Shown here: positions 11,915-23,425 of the stretch, in pieces
Position numbering within the stretch: the first letter of the stretch is position 1
How the letters are laid out: each line of letters starts with the position of its first letter
Assembly (NCBI GenBank): GCA_031308135.1
Contig: JAHLJT010009436.1
Coordinates: forward strand, 123,076,786-123,140,785
Source: Acheta domesticus
Lineage: Eukaryota > Arthropoda > Insecta > Orthoptera > Gryllidae
Reading direction: 5' to 3'
DNA length: 64,000 nucleotides
Notes under the pieces: model-generated
Told to the model about the DNA's origin: nothing
What the model saw: only the letters and a program-made list of their open reading frames with translations
Databases searched by the model: none
Program-made: the position numbers and the translations under genes

Positions 11915-13740
11915 GCAGAATCAAATAACCGTGCACGGGACAGGGAAATTTTTGTTTTAATGAATAAACAGGTCTGTTTGGCTGATTTTGAAAGTGTTAT
12001 GCTTTATGAAAACTATGTATGAGGGCATTGTGTTTTCCATGTTACCTGGTTTCAGAATATACAGGCGAGTCACTTAACTTTAGCACCTCCTGTAACTTTT
12101 GAACGGTTGACGTTATTGCAATGCAGATTTCACAAAGTACATGAGAGAATGAGGCTAATTCATACGTGTATTTATTTCTATTTTATCACTTGTAGTTTAC
12201 GAGATATTTAAGGTAACTTTGTTTTTCAAATGGAACTATACTTATTTTTTAGTCTATAATGACGAGCGTAAAAAGGCGAATCCAATGATATACATGTTGT
12301 AATGTGTTTGGTAAGCATTTTGTTTACAAGTTTTGATTTTTTTGCGACTAATGTTTAACGGATATTTTGAATCTAACAGTTCGCCATTCAAAGTCACACA
12401 GCGCTCCACCAGCGACCGCGTGCTCGGTGAAGGGAAGGGAAGGGATCTTAGTGTGGATGGCGGGATGGGGGCTAAGAAACCTTTCAAAAATATTATTTCT
12501 ATGTTAGAGCTACAGTGTAACTACTTACACGTTATTTGGTTTAGAACTTTTCCACATCTTTTCTGAAGGTACCCTTTCCGTAGATTAGAGGGGAGGTTTG
12601 GCCACTCTTGCCTGCAGAGTAGATATACAATTTTTATGAACGGGATATGCATATTGTGTTAATATGTTTAAACGTCATTTTAGCGAGTTACAGCTAAGTG
12701 GCTGGACTGCTTTCTAAGGGAAATCGAAAGTAGTGCTATTTTCAAGTATTTTAATTAATATATAACCGACAAGTATTTTAGAGCAATAAAGTGCAACTTT
12801 ACTTTACAATTACTTTGGGACAATAAAATCTATTAGAAATTCCGACACAATAAACACATCTATTTCGCATACTAATATTTTAAAATAAATAATTTATTTT
12901 TTCAGCCGAATGGTAACGATTATTTTCAGTGTACTTGCAAAAAATTGTCTTTCAGATGCATCAAATGAGACATCTGAAATGATAAGATTTGGGGTACCTC
13001 ACGAGAATGCCATCTAAATAGATGGAGTGATGAATTATGCAGCAGATAAAGAATGAGTTAGACAACGGCAAAAACGGAAATATGGAGAATAGGGACAGGC
13101 AATAACGAAAATCACTTAAGTGGGCGGCGGATGGATAGTGCAGAGGCGATAGACTGAAGATGAACGGACGGAAAGGGGCCTGTGTGAGCAGGCCAGCAAT
13201 GGAGCGGCAGCCGGTTGCGAAAGAGTAAGAGAGAAGGACGGCGGGAAAACCATGAAAAATGGAGGGCGTCCGGGGCTCAGCTTTACGTCGCAGATTAATC
13301 GCCGCACTGCTCGTCAACGCGAACGAGGGATACGAGGCGCCCATGCAAATTGTCTGTCCGCGACACGACGCTACATCTTTTATACCTCAATGGGTACTCA
13401 GTTGAAAGAGATACCATGATTATGCAGTTAGAAGGGACGCATTTTCCTGATACGAAAACCCAATATTACATTGAATGGTTGTAAATTTACCAATGGAGGT
13501 ACAACGTTCGTTGGGAAAACGTGATAGCATCGTGTCTGCACGACAAGCTTTTGAGCACCATCTTTACAAGGTCTCATCAATATGTGCCGATGTGTCGTGT
13601 CAATACCTACGTACAGAAGTCGAAAGCAGTCAGTGGAACAAATGATGACTCCTGTGTACGTTGTTTATCATGAACAGCAGTTCGTTTGGATAGGCCATTG
13701 TTTGGTATCTGGGAGAAGCACGAATATCTGCAAATAGTGT
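11915..13740. other. Intronic sequence, nothing firmly recognised
   Basis: No credible coding frame. 12060-12570 has a mixed composition reminiscent of a dispersed repeat, starting near ACAGGCGAGTCACTTAAC, but no second end or copy was found. 13090-13380 is a more GC-rich patch without domains. Confidence 0.35.
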
Positions 13741-13776
13741 ATGTGTGTGTGTGTGTGTGTATGTGTGAATGTGTGG
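13741..13776. repeat. GT microsatellite
   Basis: About nine GT units in an uninterrupted run, followed by imperfect GT-rich sequence ending in GTGGGGGT. Confidence 0.9.
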
Positions 13777-14068
13777 GGGTTCAGGTCAAATCATTAGTCA
13801 TATCGCCGTTGTAGTGGGATTTGGAGTTGTATATTCTCTACATTCCCTTGACATTTATACTTGAACTTTTTGTTTATTTTCTTTGCAGAAAAGAAACAAA
13901 AAGTCTTCTTTAGATCCACATTTATTGATAGTTTACCATTTCCTCTGAAATTGAAAGACCACTGATAATTAGAATGTCAATTTTAAGTGGCTTACCAACA
14001 GAAAGAACACGACAATTTTAAGTTCTGTTTAGAGAAATAATGACGCTCTAGATGAGACAATGGAAGAG

Positions 14069-14260
14069 AGAGAGAAGTTGAAAATTTTAGTGGCATGTGG
14101 ATGAGTACTTGAGAGAGAAAAAGAGAGGAGAGAGAAAAAGAGAGGAGAGAGAAAAAGAGAGGAGAGAGAAAAAGATATGAGAGAGAGAAGAATAGAGATA
14201 AAGAGAAAGACTGAGAGATAGAGAGGGGAAGGAAGAGAGAGAGAGGGAGAAAGAGGAAAT
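14069..14260. repeat. GA-rich low-complexity tandem repeat
   Basis: Purine-rich tract. At 14111-14175 a unit of about 17 bases (AAAAAGAGAGGAGAGAG) is repeated about four times, with looser GA-rich sequence on both sides. Minus-strand frames here that translate to Ser/Leu/Phe repeats are artefacts. Confidence 0.9.
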
Positions 14261-15930
14261 AGCACATAAAGTGCAAGACAAAATTCGTTGACTGCGCGGG
14301 AATGGGAGCATGGTAAAAGCCTGGGCTCCCAAGCACTATCGGCAATGGGACGAGGAGCAGATAAAGGCAATAATACCCCCAGGGTGTGAGCTACGAGCTC
14401 GCCCTTACGGAACCGCTTAATCGACGCGGCACATCGATCTTCCAAGTTGTCGGAGTGGGCGTGGGCGGGTGTCGACCCGCGGGCGCTTCGAAAGGATTAG
14501 AACTTTGGCCTTAAGTTCAAGACAAATTGGCGGCTTCTTTTACTCAATAGATGGATGTAGTGCTTGGTGAATGGTTGCAATCCATTTATTAGAATTGTCG
14601 GATTATCATTAATTCCTTTTAATTTCAGGTCGGCCTACTAACACTAGATCCAGGAATCTTTCTTTGAGAAACCTGGAGATTGGCGTCTGCGTGAATAAAC
14701 TGTATATTTAGCTCATCTTTATTTTGTGTTCAAGGATATGACGGGTGTTTACTATGAATTGCACTCATTGGGTTTTACTTCACACAATTTTATTTCAAAG
14801 AAAACACTCATCTGATAGTTATTTGAAACAAAATACATGAGAACAATTTACGATATCACAGAATACATTTTCTTATTAAAATAGTTCTTTTAAATAAAAC
14901 ACATATTATAAGAAGAAGAGCGCCATTTTCCGATATTTTTTAGTTATTCTGCTATTCCGGGCCGAGATGGATCCAACAAAACAGAGATAATTAAAATTGG
15001 TCCAGTTCTTGAGTGGTAAACGGTGTAACTAACACTACTTTCTTTATATATACACACTAGCGTACCCGTGCGAGAACTCTCGGATGGTAAACCCCATCCT
15101 TTCCCTATCCATTTGTCTATCCTTTCCATAAAGAAGAAGAGGAACTACTAATGTACACAGAATATCAAAAAAGTAACAATACAATTGATGTTGGAAACAA
15201 ATTTTCAATAAAAGTTTATTCAGCATTATAGAGAGATGTTCTTGGAACAATTCATACTTCTTTAAAAACATTTAAAGCAACTAATTGGCAAAAATTGGTT
15301 TCAAAAACATTTACCTCTAGCCTCTGCACTACTGATGCTTTCACAAAAGGTATTAAATATGTCGTTATCCCTATCTAATTAACGGCTGGGTCTCTATAAA
15401 AAAGCAAGCAGGTAGATATTGTTGTACAGGTTGTTTTTTTACTAACATCACGAAAGTCTACGTTTCTCAAAAGTGCAGTTTCGCAACGAATTATTTCTGA
15501 CATTCCTTTTAGTGACCTCAAAACTAAACATTTATTGACATGCGGTCAGAAGGCTTGGAAAGGCCGTTTCAGAGTATTCAGCGTATTGGTGTCGAGCACA
15601 ATGTATGTGAACTTCATCGGCTTTCCTTCATACTGAAAATGCATTGAAAAAAAGGTACATTAAATTAACATTGACAATTCGCGCTCTAAGAACATTAACA
15701 GTTTGCCCATTGATCGAAATAAAGCATACCCTACCTCGCACGTAACGAGAATTCAAGGAAAGATATTTGGAATCTCCTTTCACAAGTTGCCCGAAGGGTA
15801 GAGGGAACCCATAATTGAATATCTGCCGGCAAAAACGTTGTGACTTTCCAAATGCAAATATAGTGACACACGACTTTCCTCTTTATATTTATTTTTTAGA
15901 ATTAATTTAAAAATTTAAAGAAGTGCAAAT
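14261..15930. other. Intronic sequence, no gene
   Basis: 14280-14520 is GC-richer, with no recognisable coding frame. The rest is AT-rich. It ends at the TAA/ATT tract that borders the retrotransposon at 15951. Confidence 0.4.
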
Positions 15931-16064
15931 TAATTATTGTTATTATTATTGTCCGAATTTTTCACTCTCTGCACTATGGGCAGGAACATTCACCTGACCA
16001 TTGCTGGTCTAGGCTCGGTCGGTCTCGCTGAGACAAAACACGAACGAATGTTACTCTTGACATT

Positions 16065-16475
16065 TCAATCAATCGTGTCCCAATCAGTCGTACATCCCAG
16101 GAATTCTCTTACTATTCTGCAGCTATCCAGTATTACTGCTTTTTGCATTTGTTCCACGCATAAGAATGGTAATTCCAACACTTGAATTGCATGCATTGTG
16201 TGTTTTGGTACTAATCCTGTGGTGGACATTATTATCGGTAGTATGCCGATGTTCTCAAGTTTCCATTGGTGGCGAAGCTCTTGAGTCAACGGTACATATT
16301 TCTGAATTTTCAAGCTATGAACAGATTCTAGATTATTATTGTTGACTGCAAAATCGATGATCATGGCTGTTTTCTTGAGCTTGTTCAGAACTATTATATC
16401 TGGCCTATTGTTCGAAATTGTGGTATCTGTAATAATGCTTCTGTCCCAGTACAGCTTCCATTCTTCATTTTCCAA
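16065..16475 (-). pseudogene. Retrotransposon restriction-like endonuclease domain
   Basis: The frame reads LYWDRSIITDTTISNNRPDI, followed about 13 residues later by MIIDFAV. The RPD and IID residues are the acidic pair of the PD-(D/E)xK nuclease fold used by R2/R4-type elements for target cleavage. The C-terminal IGILPIIMSTTGLVPKH matches the conserved end of these proteins. The open part also extends upstream of the first Met in this frame (to about 16520). The domain itself seems intact; the loss of function comes from the frameshift and the RT deletion upstream. Confidence 0.85.
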
Positions 16476-17128
16476 GACTGTAGAAGGATGATATTTGTAA
16501 TATGGGACATCACAGGACTCAAGTCCGTATTTCTTACTAGCCGTCCGTGAATTATTTTCCCCATATTATCGTGTCTAACTTTATAGGCAGTGGGAGCCAA
16601 CACACTACAACCAGCAAGGATGTGCTGGATGTTTTCATGCTGTGCACCGCATCTTCTACATTCATCACTTACTATGGAGGGGTCTCTTATTACATATCGT
16701 AAGTAATTTCTTGTTGCGATAACCTGGTCTTGGATGGCTATCATAAAGCCTTCTGTCTCTGGGTACAGTAAACCACGTGTCAACCACCTGTTAGAAACTC
16801 TAAAATCAATGTTCTGGCCTGATAGTTCATTGGGATGTCTACCATGTAGCTCTTTTCGACACCACTTTTGCATCAGGCTTTCATGACTAGTGTGCTCTGG
16901 TTGAAACTGAGTACTTACAAGATTTAAGGGGGTGATACTGAAATCAGCCTCTACGATAGCCTTATGCATTGCCGATGCTTCTGTCCTCTCAAGAAAGTAC
17001 TTTCTCATAAGAGAGATTTGATTGGCATTACTGTTAGTTATATTTGTAATGCCTCGACCTCCTTTTTCACGAGGTAGATTGATCCTTTCAACAGCAGATT
17101 TAGAATGATGATATCGATATTGAGTCAT
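16394..17128 (-). pseudogene. Retrotransposon ORF, post-RT region with CCHC zinc finger
   Basis: Continues element A after the internal deletion. It starts with a region typical of the RT connection (RYHHSKSAVERINLPREKGG) and includes NRWLTRGLLYPETEGFMIAI and IRDPSIVSDECRRCG. The finger is CRRCGAQHENIQHILAGC, a C-x2-C-x8-H-x4-C spacing expected before the endonuclease in R2/R4-like proteins. The frame shifts relative to the endonuclease somewhere near 16520-16560, where the other frame picks up with CDVPYYKYHPSTVLENEEW. It is not a functional gene. Confidence 0.8.
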
Positions 17129-17132
17129 GGGA

Positions 17133-18794
17133 CTACTGGTTGAAACAGCGTATATTTCTTTGTTTATTACTTGCTTGTTTCAAGACTACTGAGTCAATAA
17201 TAAATTGTTCTTTACATCCTAGCGAGCCTTTCTTACATCCTTTTTGTTGTTCTGCTAGGATACTGTTACCATTACAGTGATCTTCCAGGATCTTAGACAC
17301 ACATGATGTTAAGAGTTTGTAAAACGTGTTCAAACAGGTTATAGGCCTATATCTTGCCGGATTACTACTCCTGGAGCCCTTCGGTATGAGATACGTCAAA
17401 CCTGTGGTCAAATGATGAGGAATGCTTTGAGGTTCTTCAATAAAAGCATTTATACATTCAACGAATTTGCTATGCAAGGCTGATAAATTCTTCAGCCAGA
17501 AATTATGAATTTTATCGTTTCCAGGACTCTTCCATTTCTTTAGATTGGCAAGAATAGGTTTTATTGTCTCAATTTGGAAGCTCTCCATGGGTACAATCGT
17601 TTCTGCTGATTTGCTAATTGTTTCCAACCAGCTTGCTTCAGCATTATATTTAATTCCAGTTGACCATATACCTCCCCAGTAGCCTTCGATTTCGTCTTTA
17701 GTTGGCGGCAAGTTTGTCTCAGTATCTTGTTTATGTAAAGATTTATAGAATGCTTTCTGGTCTCTTTTGAAGTTGGCATTATGCTCCTTTCTCTTCTGAC
17801 TTTTTTTATAACGTCTTAACCGTTTTGCATACGCGCTCAATTTTTGTTTGACTGTGTCAAGATATTCAGATGGTATGCTATTTGGTTTATCAAATTGGGC
17901 ATGCTTGCTGTACTTTTTGCGAATGGCGGGCATTTTCTTCTCAAGTTTATTATTTCTGTTGTTGATATAGGCTGTTATTATTCCGGCATCAGCTCTCAAC
18001 TCATTTATTTTTTGTTCTAATCTCCTTTCCCATGGTGGTTTCTTTCTCTTTAATTTTGGCTGCTTTGCAAATGTTTCTTTCAGTTTACCTCCGTTTAATT
18101 TGACGATAGTTGCTGCTGAACTGTATAAATACAAATTTAGATCTAAATAGGTGATAACATTATCAATCTTTGATGAGAGAACAGAGTTGTTCATGATATT
18201 CATCAGATCTCTCAGTTTGGATGACATTAATTGTTTGGGTATACTTGGTCTCTTTTCTGGCATTAACCCATTGAATTTAGTCAGCATGCTATTTAACTCA
18301 AATTCCATCTGTTGTTTTATCACATCATTCTGATGGAAAATGCATGGTCTCTCTGGACTGGTGGTATTTTCTTGTGCATCTTCTTCCCCTGTTCTGGCAT
18401 TTACGTTTGCTTCGGAGTATTGTTCTCTCTCCCCTGCAACTTCTTGCAGAATACGCTCTCGTATTGCCAATGGTACCAGGTTACTTCGCACAATTGACGC
18501 TCTTTGACTAGCTAGACCCTGTTCAGTAACACGTAGATTGGGAAACTGCTGTACAAATCGCGCATGGAGGAGCTGCCTATAGCCAGTCAATTCTGTTTCA
18601 CAGCGGGTCACTCTATAATAAGTGCGCAGTAGGAATTGGTTCATTTTCACATTCCTTTGTATCCGCTGTCTAGGCAGTCCTGCTCTGGTGGTCAACGGCT
18701 GTGCTGCCGCTGAAACATTTCGAGCAGTTGACTCTTGATGGTGGTTGTCTCTCTGTTCGATTCGTTCTGCTTCTTCCGATGGTTCGTAGCACAT
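17133..18794 (-). pseudogene. Retrotransposon ORF, N-terminal part and start of RT domain
   Basis: A 553-codon frame from an ATG just after the leader hairpin. The first half is basic and rich in Lys and Arg (KPKLKRKKPPWERR-like stretches). The last 150 residues are the entry of a non-LTR reverse transcriptase: LKKWKSPGNDKIHNFWLKNL, then GLTYLIPKGS, ARYRPITCLN, FYKLLTSC and ILAEQQKGCKKGS. These correspond to RT motifs 0 to 2a. The frame then stops, and the next recognisable sequence lies well beyond the RT palm. The YxDD catalytic box and thumb are therefore absent, an internal loss rather than a simple stop codon. No RT activity can be expected. Confidence 0.85.
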
Positions 18795-18820
18795 GTCATC
18801 ATAATGGGGCTGTCGTCTTT

Positions 18821-18853
18821 CCTCATCTGGAGCAACCCCATTACCAGATGAGG
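18821..18853. other. Perfect 10-bp hairpin before the retrotransposon ORF
   Basis: CCTCATCTGG and CCAGATGAGG form a perfect 10-bp stem with a 13-base loop, 27 bases upstream of the ORF start of element A. The same hairpin is present at 19337-19369 at the very edge of the short fragment next to it, directly against the ATT tract. Confidence 0.85.
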
Positions 18854-19336
18854 CCGAGGCTTCCTTATACCTAGTGGCTGCTTTTCAAAGCTTCTCTGAG
18901 TGGCGGGGTGCAAACCCGAGACCCAGGTTCCCTCTTATTTCAGAATAAGGGTGAAAAAGAGGGGAAAAGTCCCTGTGGATTGCGTTTTATCCCTACAGCC
19001 AGGGGTTTTTTGTTGGGGTTTTCTCCCTCAGGGAGTAGACTCCTCGTGGGTGCGACTTCTCCCTCGCTAGATCTTCGCCTGTGACCCTAGGCAGGAGCCC
19101 TTGCTGGGTACTGACAGCCGGAGCCAGCTGAGCCCAGGTTGTTTTATAGAGGTATGCTCCTCTGAAGACTCGTCCGCGCCAGGAACCGTTGGAATCCAGG
19201 GATCCTCTTCCGCCTCTTGGCCCGTTGATCTTCACAGAGGTCCGTTAGCATCCATATTATCTATACGGAAGGTCCCAGGGGGCACGTCGGGGACGTGGAC
19301 ATGGCTCGCCCCCCTAACAATAATAATAATTATTAT

Positions 19337-19539
19337 CCTCATCTGGAGCAACCCCATTACCAGATGAGGCCGAGGCTTCCTTATACCTAGTGGCTGCTTT
19401 TCAAAGCTTCTCTGAGTGGCGGGGTGCAAACCCGAGACCCAGGTTCCCTCTTATTTCAGAATAAGGGTGAAAAAGAGGGGAAAAGTCCCTGTGGATTGCG
19501 TTTTATCCCTACAGCCAGGGGATCCCTATCCCTACAGCC
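19337..19539 (-). mobile_element. Short leader-only copy of element A between TAA tracts (A2)
   Basis: About 185 bases nearly identical to 18821-19005 of element A, with a further short unit that repeats ATCCCTACAGCC. It is enclosed by TAA/ATT repeats on both sides and ends exactly at the hairpin. It contains none of the ORF. A normal 5'-truncated insertion would keep the 3' end, so this leader-only piece is unusual. It may be a non-autonomous derivative, or a product of recombination between the tracts. Confidence 0.7.
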
Positions 19540-19571
19540 AACAATAATAATTATTATTATTGTTATTATTA

Positions 19572-19613
<42 letters not shown>

Positions 19614-19617
19614 TATA
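19540..19617. repeat. ATT/TAA microsatellite
   Basis: A long ATT run with occasional ATTG units. It forms the outer border of the retrotransposon cluster. Confidence 0.95.
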
Positions 19618-19757
19618 TTACGACTAAAGAAGCTTCAACAACCCGCCAAATTCATTCATAGGAAATCAACTTAAAATTAATACAAAACGTGTTTCGCTCA
19701 ACGGACCACTTATAAGATTATCAATACAGTATTTAGGGTTCTTTATTAATATTATAT
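19618..19757. other. Spacer between retrotransposon fragments
   Basis: A short unique-looking AT-rich sequence ending in TTATTAATATTATA, the probable tract at the 3' border of the next element. Confidence 0.4.
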
Positions 19758-20985
19758 ACGGGGATGCTCAGCATTTCAGTGTCCCCTGACGCTACGCCAC
19801 TGCTAAGAACTTGGCTTAACTTCCAGATCATTCAAAGGACTGGGAAGTGCAAGAAATAGCTTTATTTGGAACAGCTCACATTTTGCACAAAGTATTGTAG
19901 AGGCACCGATAGTCCCTAGATCTGCTCCTAAGGTAGCTGGTTGCAATCTGGAGTAGATTTTATATTCAGCCGACTCATAACATCAGATGTGACATTTTGT
20001 GTGTTATTGTTGAGCGTCCCTAATCGTACGAGTCACGCTACGCCACTGGTTCTTACACAAATTTTGTGGAACAAGTCTCAGAGCTCCGATAACTATCGGT
20101 ACGATCTGTCCTTTTACAATATTGTATAATATAAAGTCCAACGGATGTCATCGGTTTTGGTGAGCGTTCGTACCACTTGGGGCATGCGTTTGGAACATCC
20201 GAGGGCGGTGGAGATCTGCCAGGGGAGATAACAACACACCCTGTCGTGTCTTTTCAAGTATTCAGTCTTTTCTAGAGTTGGACAAGCTGAGACGATGCGA
20301 TCAATGGTTTCAATTTGTTCCTGGAAAATGCGGCATTAATCATCTTGGAAAATTTTGAGAACCGCTCTATCATAATGCCGTGTTCTCAACGCTTGATCTT
20401 GAGCAGCTATTAGAACTGATGTCGATTCTGACTTCATTTCGATTCTGGCTTCATTCTTCCCTTTTAAACCACATAAATCATTGATCTTTATTGATCTGCA
20501 CCTTGTCCATTCTTTTAGATATTGTCCATGGAATGGTTTGTCTCTCCACGATTTCTTTAACATTTTTTGTGTCTCACATTTCATGTTTAGTAGCATCAGA
20601 AATTCAGTGTCTGTGTTATTCAGAGTGTCTTAGATAATTTTCTTTGCAATGCTTCTTGCTACACTAACAATGCCTCTGTTTCCCATTATTCGGTCAGATT
20701 TCATGACCTGCCTCATTAGAGGGTTATCTTGATGACTGGCTACATACTTTCCCATTCCAACTGTTGCATTGTGCCAGGAGGCTTCAACATGTTTGAGGCC
20801 TCTTGCTCCTTCCTTACGTGACACATAAAGTCTGTGTACATCAGCTCGAGGGCGGGCGACATGATGCATTGTTAGCAGTTTTCTGGTTTTTCGATCCATG
20901 ATTCGAATTTCTTTTCCGTCCAGTCCACTAGTTCGGAACTGTACTCGACTACAGGCACTGCCAAACTACCAATTGCAGTTATTTA
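19758..20985 (-). mobile_element. Second R4-like retrotransposon family, 5'-truncated and degraded (B, copy 1)
   Basis: Minus-strand relic bordered by a TAA tract (20986-21043). In element order: a post-RT region (LHRLYVSRKEGARGLKHVEA-like, near 20840-20780), then TQKMLKKSWRDKPFHGQYLK (about 20560-20500) and ALRTRHYDRAVLK. At 20340-20160 comes a finger region matched by copy 2, and then IVPIVIGALRLVPQNLCKN near 20115-20060, the conserved end of the restriction-like endonuclease. The central PD part of the endonuclease appears lost. Several stops and frameshifts are present. Copy 2 of the same family lies at 63404-64000. Confidence 0.75.
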
Positions 20986-21043
20986 TCATAATTATTAATA
21001 TAATAATAATAGTAATAATAATAATAATAATTATTATTATTAC
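20986..21043. repeat. TAA/ATT microsatellite
   Basis: AATAATAATAGTAATAATAA-type run that switches to ATTATTATT. It borders the 5' side of the truncated retrotransposon copy. Confidence 0.95.
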
Positions 21044-21370
21044 ATACGTGAAGGGTCAAGTGTTTATGTATAGGGAAATGTCGCAAACATATTTTGATCT
21101 GCATCATATTTTTGCCAAATTTCTTAATATGAGACTTATTCAAAAAATTATAATTGAATCATTTGACATTTGAGATTTATTGAAGGGAAAGGCTGTTTTT
21201 GAGATCCAGCTCGGACTCTATATAATATTTGTGGGTTTGGTGTAGTTATATTTTTGCAATTGATGAAATCCATACATTGTAAAAAATGAGTTGTCTTTGT
21301 ATACAACAATACTTCAAAATAATGACGACGAAAATGAAATGTTACCGGCTAATGTGACTCAGAATATCAA
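21044..21370. other. AT-rich spacer, nothing recognised
   Basis: AT-rich intronic sequence with no coding frame, RNA gene or repeat that I can identify. Confidence 0.5.
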
Positions 21371-21870
21371 CTGATGTCACTGCAGGGCTTTTGACCAGGA
21401 GGTTCTAGGGTTCGAGTGGGGGCAGGACCGCCTCTAGCTACATAATTAGGTTGAATTCAGCTACTGTCTGGAGAAAAATTCTAGCTGCTGGCTGCTATGA
21501 TCGGTAGTTTTCGATGGTTTCTCCGATCAACACCCGGCGAATGCCGGAGCAGTACCATACGAGTAGCAACGGGGCCACGGATCGCGCGCGATCTTTCCTT
21601 CCTCTTCCTTGTCTTATCCTCAACTCTTACATACACCACACTTACTCTTACATACACCACACTTACTCTTACATTCACTACACTACCACGTATGCTGGGA
21701 GACCAGTTGGGAGCTTAGAGCTTGACGGGCGGTGTTCTGTTGGTGGGAGATATCTGGTTGAGGAAAACCCTGCTATCCTGCTATCCGAGGTGTAGGTCGA
21801 CGCCAGATCTCACCATCGAGCGGGGAGAAATCACTGCCACCTCCCAAGGAAAATACATGTACCACATTTA
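21371..21870 (+). repeat. SINE-like repeat family S2, copy 1
   Basis: A GC-balanced block with a B-box-like GGTTCTAGGGTTCGAGTGG at 21401-21419, followed by a tail with GATCTTTCC, CTTCCTCTTCCTT and a threefold CTTACATACACCACACTTA-type unit (about 21627-21680). The same order of blocks occurs at 50120-50530, and the tail alone at 5101-5262. Copies diverge substantially. The tRNA-like origin is suggested only by the B-box-like string. A short plus-strand frame here is a shadow of the repeat. Confidence 0.6.
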
Positions 21871-23040
21871 CGAGTCTAATGCAGCGGGCTAGCAGTTGAC
21901 GCACCCGGAATCACTAATCAATCGATTAAATAAAATGTTACATGTGACTACTAAAATTAATTATTTGAAGCAATGCACTTTCATTTATTGTTAAAAGTAT
22001 CAAATATATGAACTATCTTGCTAATCGAAATTTGCCTTTCTAATGGCCCAAGAAAACTTTTTGAAAATATTTTGTAATAACGATGTATTAGCGTAGACTG
22101 AAATGCCTTTTCCTACTACGAGCTTCCCAATAATGATTACGTTCAAGTAATAATAATTGCGCGAAGGAATGCGAATAAGCTCTCCAGATTGCAACAAGTG
22201 CCTCAGGTCATAGAGAAGGGGAAGATCCCATCTAAGGTTCCGTTCGCTTTCGGGGAATGCGTTAGGTGCCCTTCCGGGCTTTCCAACGGATCCTTTGTGG
22301 TTCTTCGACGGACCCTTAACATCTGCTCAGCGTTGTCTTCTTACCCTCCTCTCAGGCGCATCGTTGCGCCTCCGCTGAGCCACCACCCCGTCTGACCTTT
22401 ATCGTCCTTCCTTTCCATGGCTTTCTCTATTAGCTCTAGTTGTCGGTTCAGCTTTAAGATTCTCCCCGGATAGAATGAGATACGTTGGCACCGTGATCAT
22501 AGAAGACATTTACCTAACTTCCGTGTTAATTATGAGTGGCACTGAGTTTGCTATCCTGCCTGCAACTACTACTTTTCCAATCATTACTTTTCCTTTCCTT
22601 GCTAAAGGCAACGAACCTAGGCCCCACTTCTTTTTCACCACGCAAGTATGAGTGTTTCCCTTTACATTCTGCGCTGTCTGGTGAACAACATGTTTTTAAT
22701 AAAAGATACATTGTAGACTGACAACTGCCTTGCCTCAATCACATTACACTAAGAAAAATAAAATAAAATACAGTTTCCCCCTCACTTTTTAGATTTTTAA
22801 TTTGACAAGTGACAAGATGTTTCTCTGCATTAGTTACAACTTATTTCAGGTATAAAAGTAGAGTACATTCTCTCGTAATTCTATAGGTACAGCAATATTG
22901 TTTACACTAATTTTTTAAATAAATTGTTTATTAATATTTTCAAATTTTTAATAACGTAATTCTTTTTTTCCAATTTCTTTGGAGATTGAAATTAACAGTC
23001 CTCTTTAGGACGCAAACCACCCGAACAATATCCACTACCT
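21871..23040. other. Intronic sequence with a possible repeat at 22190-22400
   Basis: 22190-22400 is GC-balanced and on the minus strand contains GGTGGCTCAGCGGAGGCGCA, which resembles a tRNA-type A box. No convincing B box was found, so it is left unclassified. The rest is AT-rich without genes. Confidence 0.35.
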
Positions 23041-23425
23041 GGAATCATTCTGTTCGCGTTTCACCTTGAGCCCCCACCTACTTCATTACCGCAATCCCTC
23101 TCTCTGCAGTTTCCTGTTTCCCCGGTTCTCTTGTTGCGGTGTCCAGCCACCAGGCGCGCTCTTGCTCTCGCTTTCGGCCCCGACCCCGCTGCGTCCTCGC
23201 CTGCTCTCTGTTGGGTGGGTGAGTGAGGGGGAGGGCGGCGCGCGCCCTGGATGGATGAGCTCATTACGACGGCCCTGCTGCTCTCGGCCGCCGCCGCCGC
23301 CGCCGCCGCCCCTGAGTTACGTCCCGGCGCGTAGGCATCGCAGAGGCACGACTGCGCCTCTCGGGCTGGGCGTATTTTTTTGTTGCAAATTTTGCTTCTC
23401 TTCTCGGGCCAGAGTTACTTAAATG
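23041..23425. other. Intronic CpG-rich block with CCG repeat
   Basis: A C- and G-rich island with a run of about eight CCG/CGC units at 23285-23310 and many CpGs. Frames on both strands are open owing to composition and show no domain. It lies in intron 3 of the receptor gene; it could be an unannotated exon, an internal promoter, or simply GC-rich sequence. Confidence 0.4.

Larger units (their letters stand above)
15951..19315 (-). mobile_element. R2/R4-like non-LTR retrotransposon with restriction-like endonuclease, defective (element A)
   Basis: A minus-strand retroelement of about 3.4 kb, bordered on both sides by TAA/ATT tracts (15931-15950 and 19316-19336). In element order it has about 0.5 kb of 5' leader ending in a hairpin (18853-18821), an ORF with the start of a reverse transcriptase domain, a C-terminal zinc finger, a PD-(D/E)xK-type endonuclease domain and a short 3' leader. 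This order (RT, CCHC finger, endonuclease at the C-terminus) is characteristic of the R2/R4 superfamily; Dong-type R4 elements are known for insertion in TAA repeats. The copy is dead: the RT catalytic core is deleted near 17130 and the downstream part is frameshifted. Clade assignment is by motif reading only. Confidence 0.85.

Noticed and set aside
12060..12570. A mobile element starting ACAGGCGAGTCACTTAAC
   Set aside because: The texture suggests a dispersed repeat, but no second end, second copy or coding region was found, so no element is called.
13992..14445. Minus-strand frames with Ser/Leu/Phe repeats
   Set aside because: These are translations of the GA-rich low-complexity tract.
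19540..19617. A CRISPR-like or satellite array
   Set aside because: It is a plain ATT microsatellite with no spacers. No CRISPR array was seen anywhere, as expected for an animal genome.
22190..22400. A SINE on the minus strand
   Set aside because: Only an A-box-like string is present; without a B box or second copy the claim is too weak.
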